Assembly: GCA_949317995.1 (NCBI GenBank)
Contig: OX439037.1
Coordinates: 19,146,324 to 19,210,323, forward strand
Length of the DNA stretch: 64,000 bases
Direction: 5' to 3'
DNA from: Acholoe squamosa
Taxonomy: Eukaryota > Annelida > Polychaeta > Phyllodocida > Polynoidae
Part shown: one piece after another, positions 57,345 through 64,000 of the stretch
Numbering within the stretch: position 1 is the stretch's first letter
How the letters are laid out: each line of letters opens with the position of its first letter
The notes under the pieces: generated by a model
What the model was told of the DNA's origin: nothing
The model's input: the letters and a program-made list of their open reading frames with translations, nothing else
The model's database searches: none
Translations under genes and position numbers: made by a program

Positions 57345-58225
57345 CTATCTGGACCAGAAGGGGCTATCCATTTTCGATGCAAGACTCCATCCTTCACCTC
57401 GAGTCTGTCATATTGGGCACAAAGTGCTTTCAGTGCGGAAGACTGAGAAGAGACTTTATCCCAAGGGGGTTTTGGTTCTTCCCTTTTTTTAGACATCATT
57501 ATAAGGTAAATATCTGGATCTCTTGTCTGTTCCTCTTCTATTTCTTCACGAGACATCCCTTCTGAGATAAGGTCTTGGAGATAAGGCTCTTCATTTTCAG
57601 ATTCATTGGTTGTTTTGTTGGCATCACACCTTATGATAGCACAAACCTGATGTTTAGAATCTTGGGAAGCAGGTCCTGTCCCTCGTCTTTTTGGTGTACC
57701 ATTACATGGACCAGCATCTCTCCCACATTGACCGCATGGGTTAGGGGGTTTTCTACTCAGGGCATCAGCATTCCAGTGGATGCGTCTAGGCCGGTGGACT
57801 TCGGTTAGATCATAAGTCCCCAATCTTTCTAACCATCTGGCCATCTGCCCAGCAGGGTTCTTTATACGTTTTGCCCATGCCACCGCAGAATTGTCTGTAC
57901 GCACAACCACTGGCCGACCCAAGATATAGGGATGCCATGTCTTACATGCTTCCATTACTGCCAATAGTTCTTTACGTGTGACACAGTAATTCTGCTCAGC
58001 TTCATCCAACCCTTTACTCATATGGGCAAGGACTACCTCTCTTTCATCTTGAATTTGACTCAGTACAGCACCGAGTCCCCCTCCTGAAGCATCAGTGTCT
58101 AGTATCATCCTACCAGTCGGTCTCGGATAACCAAGCACAGGTGCTGTGGTAAGGGCCACTTTTAGCTTCTGGAAAGCTTCTTCACAATTGTCATCCCAGA
58201 GGAACTCACTTCCTTTACCTTGCAT
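57329..58225 (-). pseudogene. Gypsy RNase H and linker (copy B)
   Basis: 298 codons containing LDTDASGGGLGAV, RTDNSAVAW and HWNADALSRKP, then the linker to integrase (YLQDLISEGMSREEIEEEQ). The position of the TGA in copy A is a sense codon here. Confidence 0.9.
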
Positions 58226-58324
58226 TCTGCTAAGCAGACTGGCTATCTTCCCATAGTCTTTTACGAATCGCCTATAGTAGCCAGCTAATCCTAAGAAAGA
58301 TCTCAGTTCCTTCTTACACTTCGG

Positions 58325-59142
58325 TCATGGCCAGCTAACTACTGCTTCAATCTTGGAAGATTGAGTTTTTACTCCATCTTTCGATATCACATGACCAAGA
58401 AAATCAACTGATTTCTGGAAGAGCTGACACTTAGAGGGTTTGAATTTTAGGCCAGCATTTTGAATTTTTTCAAAAACATGTTCAAGCCTAGTGAGGGTCT
58501 CCTCAAAAGTTCTTCCAAAAACAATTATATCGTCAAGGTAAACAAGACACTCAGTCCATTGTAGTCCCCTTAACGTTGTTTCCATTAGTCTTTCAAAGGT
58601 AGCAGGGCTATTTGTCAACCCAAAGGGTAGAACATTAAATTCATACAGCCCAGACCTTGTAGCAAATGCTGTTTTCTGTCTTTCTCTTGGGTCAACTTCA
58701 CCTTCCCAGAAGCCACTCTGTAGATCTAGAGTACAGAACCATTCAGCGCCTTCCAAATTGTCAATACAATCCTCAATACGTGGCAGAGGGTATGCATCTT
58801 TTACTGTGACCTTATTCAGTTCGCGAAAGTCAATGCAAAATCTTGTCTTCCCATCTTTCTTGGTCACCAGTACTGTAGGAGAGCTCCATGGGCTGGATGA
58901 AGGAGATATTACTCCCTGTTTCAACATACGTTCAACTTCTATCTTCTCTGCCTCTCGCTTAGCTAGTGGCAACCTTCTAGCTGCTTGTTTAATTGGCCTT
59001 GCACCAGCAGTGTTTATAGTGTGCTGGACACTATTGGTTCGCCCTAAGTCATCATCATCCTTAGCAAAGGCATTTCTGTACTTGAACATTAATGACTCAA
59101 GCAAGATAATTTTCTCTGGTGTGAGATTTTTAGAACTTTGTT
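58325..59142 (-). pseudogene. Gypsy reverse transcriptase (copy B)
   Basis: Complete RT palm with KTRFCIDFRELNKV, LDLQSGFWEGEV, FGLTNSPATFERLM, YLDD and the thumb KFKPSKCQLFQKSVDFLGHV. Ends at a stop near 58325, 100 bases before the RNase H frame. The 5' truncation of copy B is at its start. Confidence 0.9.
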
Positions 59143-59355
59143 CCACTATCAGTTTCAGTTGGTCAGGTAGTGGCAGAGTCCATACTCAATTTTGCAATAA
59201 TTCTTTCTTTACTAATTTCTACAGATTTTCTTCTACCCAATCGCTGCCCTGCTTTAAAAAGTACAGGCCCCTACCCCTGCCCTGCCCCCTTTTCAAAATC
59301 CTGGATTCTGCTCCTGCTCCTGGTCATACTCTGTGGAAGCCCCTTGAGAGGTCTC

Positions 59356-59690
59356 ACGTAGGGAAATCCCGGGGTCACTCAGTGCATCCTCACTGACAGA
59401 AGACCTCCGCACTGAATACTACATGATTTCTTGGTGGATAAAATAGTTAACTAATTTAGATGAACTCTGTAAAAATTCATAACTGGTCCTGAGTAGGTTT
59501 TTATTCATATGATATGAATTAAAACATGATTGTTGCAGCGATGCCTATTCATTTTTGGGCTTGTTTGGATTTGGTCTGAACTGAATTTATTCACTGCAAA
59601 AAATGCCAATTATGCAGGTGTCTGTACATTTATTGCCAGCATTCCAGATTTTCGTGATCGATGCGCAGGTTGTTTTTATATGTCGTAAAT
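59356..59690 (+). repeat. Foldback element, left arm
   Basis: Starts acgtagggaaatcccggggt. The whole arm recurs in reverse complement at 60115-60462. The part from 59517 also occurs a third time, directly, at 60661-60897. Confidence 0.85.
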
Positions 59691-60114
59691 CGAGGTTGCC
59701 CCTAATGATATATGTGGGATTTTAGCTCAATACCTCCGGGGCACACTAGTTAGTACCTACTCAGGACCAGTTATTTCAGTAAATGCCTAGTATTTTTAGC
59801 AAAATTCAAATACTTTATATTTTTTCATTATTACATCTTAGAATATGACTTTATATGGAACTTATACTTATTTAAGTCATTTCTACCCATTATTTCATGA
59901 CTATCTATGATAAAGTTCGAGGTATAATGAAATTTTTCATAAATCTTGAGGTCATGTGACCTCAAAATGGCTGCATGCTCGGATATGCACCCCAAAGAAA
60001 TTTTTAAAACTAAATGTCCAGTTATTTTCATCTCAACTTCTTAATTTTTCATCTTTAAGTGAAATATGAACACTTTTTTGGGGGTGACCAAAATAGCCCC
60101 TGCAGGCCAAAATA

Positions 60115-60462
60115 GCCTCGTTTTACGGCATATAAAAAAAAAACTGCGCATCGATCACGAAAATCTGGAATGCTGGCCATAAATGTACAGACACTGCATA
60201 ATTGGCATTTTTTGCAGTGAATAAATTCAGTTCAGACCAAATCCAAACAAGCCCAAAAATGAATAGGCATCACTGCAATAATCATGTTTTATTTTATATC
60301 ATATGAATAAGTACCTACTCAGGAGCAGTTATGAATTTTTACAGAGTTCTACCAAATTAGCTAACTATTTTATCCACTCAGAACTCATGTAGTATTCAGT
60401 GCGGAGGTCTTCTGTCGGTAAGGATGCACTGAGTGACCCCGGGATTTCCCTACATGAGACCT
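60115..60462 (-). repeat. Foldback element, right arm
   Basis: Inverted copy of 59356-59690. The loop of about 420 bases is AT-rich and non-coding. Confidence 0.85.
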
Positions 60463-60660
60463 GAAGGGACAGGTGTGCTTTTGAGGTTTTGCAAAAATCA
60501 CTTTTTTTTTGTCCTTGAGTGTGTTTCACATCTGAATATTGACTTTCATTGCCTTGGAGAAGCTCTTTCTTCTAATAAACCAGCTTCTACAGGTCAGACA
60601 CCCAGCAGAGAAAGTGGCATTTTCAGGCCTCGGTCCAAGGACCTGATACCTATGTACCTG

Positions 60661-60897
60661 AATTAAAACATGATTGTTGCAGCGATGCCTATTCATTTTT
60701 GGGCTTGTTTGGATTTGGTCTGAACTGAATTTATTCACTGCAAAAAGTGCCAATTATGCAGGTGTCTGTACATTTATGGCCAGCATTCCAGATTTTCGTG
60801 ATTGACGCGCAGGTTGTTTTTATATGTCGTAAATCGAGGTTGCCCCTAAAAATATATGTGGGATTTTTTGCTCAATACCTCCGGGGCACACTAGTTA
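60661..60897 (+). repeat. Third copy of foldback-arm sequence
   Basis: Direct copy of 59517-59752, starting aattaaaacatgattgttgc and ending ctccggggcacactagtta. It differs at a few positions. Confidence 0.85.
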
Positions 60898-60943
60898 TGG
60901 CATGCCATGCTACATTAAAATATAGTGAAAAAGTACCATAAAT

Positions 60944-61505
60944 CCTCGCGTATAGGACGCGTCTTATACACTAAAACTATCACAGGGGCGTCCTATAGGA
61001 TGGTCAGAAGTTTTGGGTGTGTCCTATATGCGAGGATTTTCTATTATGGATCAGTACTCAAATGACCAAAAATTAACCCCACCCAGATAGCACACAAAAA
61101 TTTGCCGACGTTGGCCCGATGCATCGGGCCAAGGTTGAGCCAAGGTTGGCTGCCCATCGGGCCTACATAGGCCCGACCAGTGGCATTTGCCAACCAAATG
61201 CCAACATTGGCCCAACGTCGGCAGGACATCTGCAAATGGCCGACCCCTGGCCGACCATTTGCCAATGCTGAAGTTTGCCGACCAAAAGCCAACGTTGGGC
61301 CTATGTTGGCATTTGGTTGGCACCGTCGGGCCTACGTAGGCAGGATGGGCAGCCTATGTAAAGCCGATGGTTGGGCTAACGTAGGCCCAACGTTATGCCT
61401 ATGTCTCTGTGCTACCTGGGCAGATATGCCTCAAAGCATTTCCTTAAACTCTGTGTGCGTCCTATATGCGAGGGGCGTCCTATATGCGAGGATTTACGGT
61501 ATTTC
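60944..61505. mobile_element. Nested MITE-like repeats
   Basis: The outer ends are 'accataaatcctcgcgtataggacgc' (60942) and 'gcgtcctatatgcgaggatttacggta' (61472), an inverted pair. Inside, 61079-61431 starts cccagatagcacac and ends gtctctgtgctacctgggc, and is filled with palindromic words such as ccaacgttgg. No protein is encoded. The same cggagg-free 'GCGTATAAGACGCGTC' ends occur at 63804, and the 'ctacctgggtagagtg' end recurs at 41371 and 38975. Confidence 0.6.
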
Positions 61506-62300
61506 TATGGCTGCATAGACCTGAGAAGAATAGCGCGGGAGGCCACGGGAAGCACCACTCTTCAAGCAGAGGCGCTTCAGAGAACACTAATAAAGTATAA
61601 TAAGGGAGTGCGGGCTTATTTACCTCTAGATGGCGCAACTATCAATATCAATATGTATACACCAGATGGCACTACAAACTGGCTTTCAGATGTAAATAAA
61701 CAATGGTGCATGGACATGTGGCATGTGTATGAATCTATGCATTTTACCTCCATGCACTTTAAAAAAATGATCTACCACATGTGCTGACATAATTAGACAT
61801 CTGACAGGCTAAGAGATATGTAAACATGACCAATTGATGGAGCATATTGTCTGAATATCTTCATTTGTCCACATGGTCCATTTCACAGGAAGCAGCATGT
61901 GCCATGTGGAAAATGATCAGGGTTTGTCTTTGTTTGTTGTGGCACAGGAGATTGTGCCACATTGAAATACTCTACTAAAAAATATGTGTCAACCTAAAAT
62001 AATCACCATTTAATATAGCATACTCGTATTAAGATCTGGTAGCCCCAGTAAAGATTTCAATAATTTTATTTGAATCTGTTCCAGTCATGGGTATGGGGAA
62101 TGAAAGTACCAGCAACATGACACAGGAGACTGTGCCACCCAGCCTGCAGACGCTGACCTTACATCATGCATCAGTCCATATGTACCGGAAGTGCTGATGC
62201 GCATGCGGGAGGCGAGCACAGGAAACAGAATACAGCGCCACCCAGGGTACGCAGCGTTTCCCGTCAGACGGCGCCCAAAGCAGCGCGCCATTTCGCTAAG
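61506..62300. promoter_or_regulatory. Upstream region of Nup43, probable promoter at its right end
   Basis: The last 130 bases become CpG-rich, and the start codon is embedded in AAGATGGC, half of a YY1 consensus, which often marks start sites in animals. No TATA box is obvious. The 61.5-61.8 kb part has a 130-codon open frame with no recognised similarity. Confidence 0.4.
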
Positions 62301-62420
62301 ATGGCAGACACCGTGGCCAAATTTGTCTCTCAGAAAATCAGCAAAATACGGTGGCGCCCGACAACGAAACAGGCCATTCAGGAAGCTGATGTGTTTGCTA
62401 CTGGAAGCTGGGACGACGAT
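62301..62420 (+). CDS. NUP43: Nucleoporin Nup43, first coding exon
   Basis: The ATG at 62301 opens 40 codons ending exactly at a strong donor (gacgacgat|gtaagt). The peptide contains AKFVSQKISKIRWRP and FATGSWD, which match the N-terminus of Nup43, a WD-repeat (beta-propeller) subunit of the Nup107-160 Y-complex of the nuclear pore, which also acts at kinetochores. In other animals the first WD blade follows directly. I see no second exon before 64000, so the gene continues to the right. The start fits the family, whose N-terminus is equally short. The intron is phase 0. Confidence 0.9.
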
Positions 62421-63800
62421 GTAAGTTTGTTAAGTCACAAATCTAAGGCTGTTAAAACTAGAACAAGACACGATCTTCGTTGGGCAGTGAGTGAGTGACA
62501 AGTTTTCGCCGTCAACCGGTCGGGTTCGAACTCGCCGTAGCCTACGCCTTCACACACCGGCTACGGCCGGCCCGCGTGCCGGGGCTGACGGTGATACCGG
62601 CCGGCTGGCGGTGTCCTAGACCTGCCCACCGGTCCCTAGGCATATGATGTTAGGGACCGGCTCCTCTCCCATAGAAGGGTTGGAGAATGATTTTGCTGTT
62701 ATGTATGGGCAAACGGAAGTTGCTAGCACTTTGTTTACATGTGTCTCACCGATATATTTAGAGGCAAAACTGAGTGCTGTAAATTCTATGGATTATAGTT
62801 TATGTTAAAATCTACAATATTTGAAAGATTGGAAACTTAATTCAATGTATTAATTGAGATATAGCAGTTAGAACATCGTTGAGTGAAGCCTTGCGTATGC
62901 GATGGCCGCCATCTTTGTTTTGAAATTTCCGAATCAGTGACTCTTAAGAGAAGTCAGATTTTCCTACATTTAAATTTCCGTAGAAGGCCCAAATTTTCAG
63001 GAATGCTAAAGGAGGGTCATATGTATGTGTATACCGATTTCTAAAAAGATCTGTTGAGTATTTAAGGCAGTATATTTGCGCGGGGTTTCCGGGTGCAGCA
63101 TCTCAAAACTTGGACCTGTCTTTACCCTCCACCGCACAGAACGAAGTGCCAAGCGGTGACCTCCACTAGCGGTGTCCTAGACAGGAACCATCGCTAAAGC
63201 TTTTATTAAAGGAGCAATGGTAAGTGGTGGCACTGGTGTTGTGGAACTTCTTCATATCTGTACTCCGTAGACGCTCTGAGGGAACCTCAGAGACCAAGTG
63301 TGTCTGTTGTAGTCTGTTTGGTCAGCCAATCTGGCAGAGTGGCCATTTCTCACAGAAGAGAAGTACCGGTACTTACTGTTCAGGCAGTGAAGTTCAGGTC
63401 CAATGCTTCCACCAACACTTCCCTCAATGTATATCCAAAGATTCACAATACACAAAGCACTTGAAATACTTGTAATGATTAATAATCCAGGTGATTTTCA
63501 AATCTCCCTCCCTAACTCCAAATCATTGTCGGCCATCTTGAAGCCAGGTGTAGCCACCTAGTGCCAAAAAGACTACACTATTCTTGGTTGGTTAGCCCTA
63601 TGTTTCAAGAGCAGTCTAACACCAGCTAGCACCACAGCATGTTGACAATGGAGGCCATTGAGGTAGTGATATCTAAGCTCAAGATAAACATGTCAGATTT
63701 ATTGGATATATCTCATGTTTCAGTCAATATAAGCTGATGTACATTAAAACTACATGTTTGTGAATAGGAGGGACAATTTCCAGGAACTGAAAGTGAGTAC
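62421..63800 (+). other. Nup43 intron 1
   Basis: A GC-rich stretch at 62500-62670 has several palindromic words (ggccggcc, accggc). The phrase 'agcggtgtcctagac' / 'ggcggtgtcctagac' occurs at both 62607 and 63170. The rest is unremarkable. No further exon was recognised. Confidence 0.5.
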
Positions 63801-63803
63801 TTA

Positions 63804-64000
63804 CCGTAAACTCCCGCGTATAAGACGCGTCCTCTACACCAAACAAAATGCTGGGGAGTCTTATAGCTTCCTCTCAAGTTGGGGGGGCGTCTTATACGAG
63901 GGGTAATTTTACTATAGAACAGTACTGGATTTACAAAATTGGTACCTTAGAGGTGCGTCTTATACGCGAAAATGCTTCTGCTGAGTTTGGGGGGCGTCCT
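63804..64000. repeat. Partial MITE-like repeat with GTATAAGACGC ends
   Basis: Begins taccgtaaactcccgcgtataagacgc and contains several 'gcgtcttatacg' words in both orientations. It is the same family of ends as at 60942-61500. It runs out of the window. Confidence 0.55.

Larger units (their letters stand above)
55255..59142 (-). mobile_element. Ty3/gypsy copy B, 5'-truncated interior
   Basis: Matches 46967 to about 50890 of copy A and stops abruptly at 59142 (after agaactttg), inside the region between protease and RT. It therefore lacks protease, gag, PBS and the outer LTR. The sequence beyond 59142 is unrelated to the element. Confidence 0.9.

Noticed and set aside
62085-62498. Alternative open frames around the Nup43 start
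   Set aside because: Only the frame from 62301 matches Nup43, and it ends at a splice donor; the extension past 62420 is intronic.

Overview
This is animal (metazoan) nuclear DNA. It holds spliced GT-AG genes, an intron-containing tRNA-Leu, a nucleoporin first exon, two kinds of LTR retrotransposon, foldback elements, MITEs and many mini- and microsatellites. The overall character (Nup43 first exon, a Ty3 element primed by tRNA-Pro, a Ty1/copia element in an animal, abundant 'aggcct' motifs) suggests a marine invertebrate, perhaps a deuterostome such as a sea urchin, hemichordate or amphioxus. The species cannot be fixed from the sequence. Cellular coding content is low and repeats make up most of the window.

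Left part (1-22.9 kb). After a possible signal-peptide exon (minus, ~1.7 kb) comes a large inverted repeat. Its left arm is ~3.2-4.0 kb. Its right arm lies at ~10.2-10.4 and 14.8-15.5 kb and is split by a 4.4-kb Ty1/copia element (10436-14839) with identical 256-bp LTRs and a 5-bp target duplication. The arms carry repeated perfect CArG boxes and CACGTG/CATGTG E-boxes, and are bordered by a 12-bp minisatellite. Between and beyond lie direct duplications, AGC-rich low complexity, an older inverted repeat (17.3-18.0 / 21.9-22.5 kb) holding two further elements, and a (TA)n(GA)n tract.

Middle part (22.9-45.6 kb). A repeated palindrome-bearing element, an intron-containing tRNA-Leu(CAA), and a G-run-rich MITE family (GGGAGTGGTCATTATTTATC ends, TAA/TTA flanks) precede the one complete protein gene. 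It is an eight-coding-exon minus-strand gene (31094-36920, 901 aa predicted) joining a long charged nuclear-type N-terminus to a CCR4/Angel/PDE12-type endonuclease/exonuclease/phosphatase domain. Its likely promoter (~37.8 kb) has a YY1 motif. To its right is an inverted duplication (38.7-41.6 kb) with mirrored arrays of a 31-bp minisatellite.

Right part (45.6-64 kb). Two minus-strand copies of a Ty3/gypsy retrotransposon sit in tandem as LTR-interior-LTR-truncated interior (45605-59142). The element has a tRNA-Pro primer-binding site, gag with a CCHC knuckle, protease, RT, RNase H, integrase, and an additional zinc-finger/coiled-coil ORF in the position where env would lie. Both copies carry stops and frameshifts. 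Next come a foldback element (59.4-60.9 kb) and MITE-like repeats. The first coding exon of Nup43 (62301-62420, plus) enters a gene that continues beyond the window.
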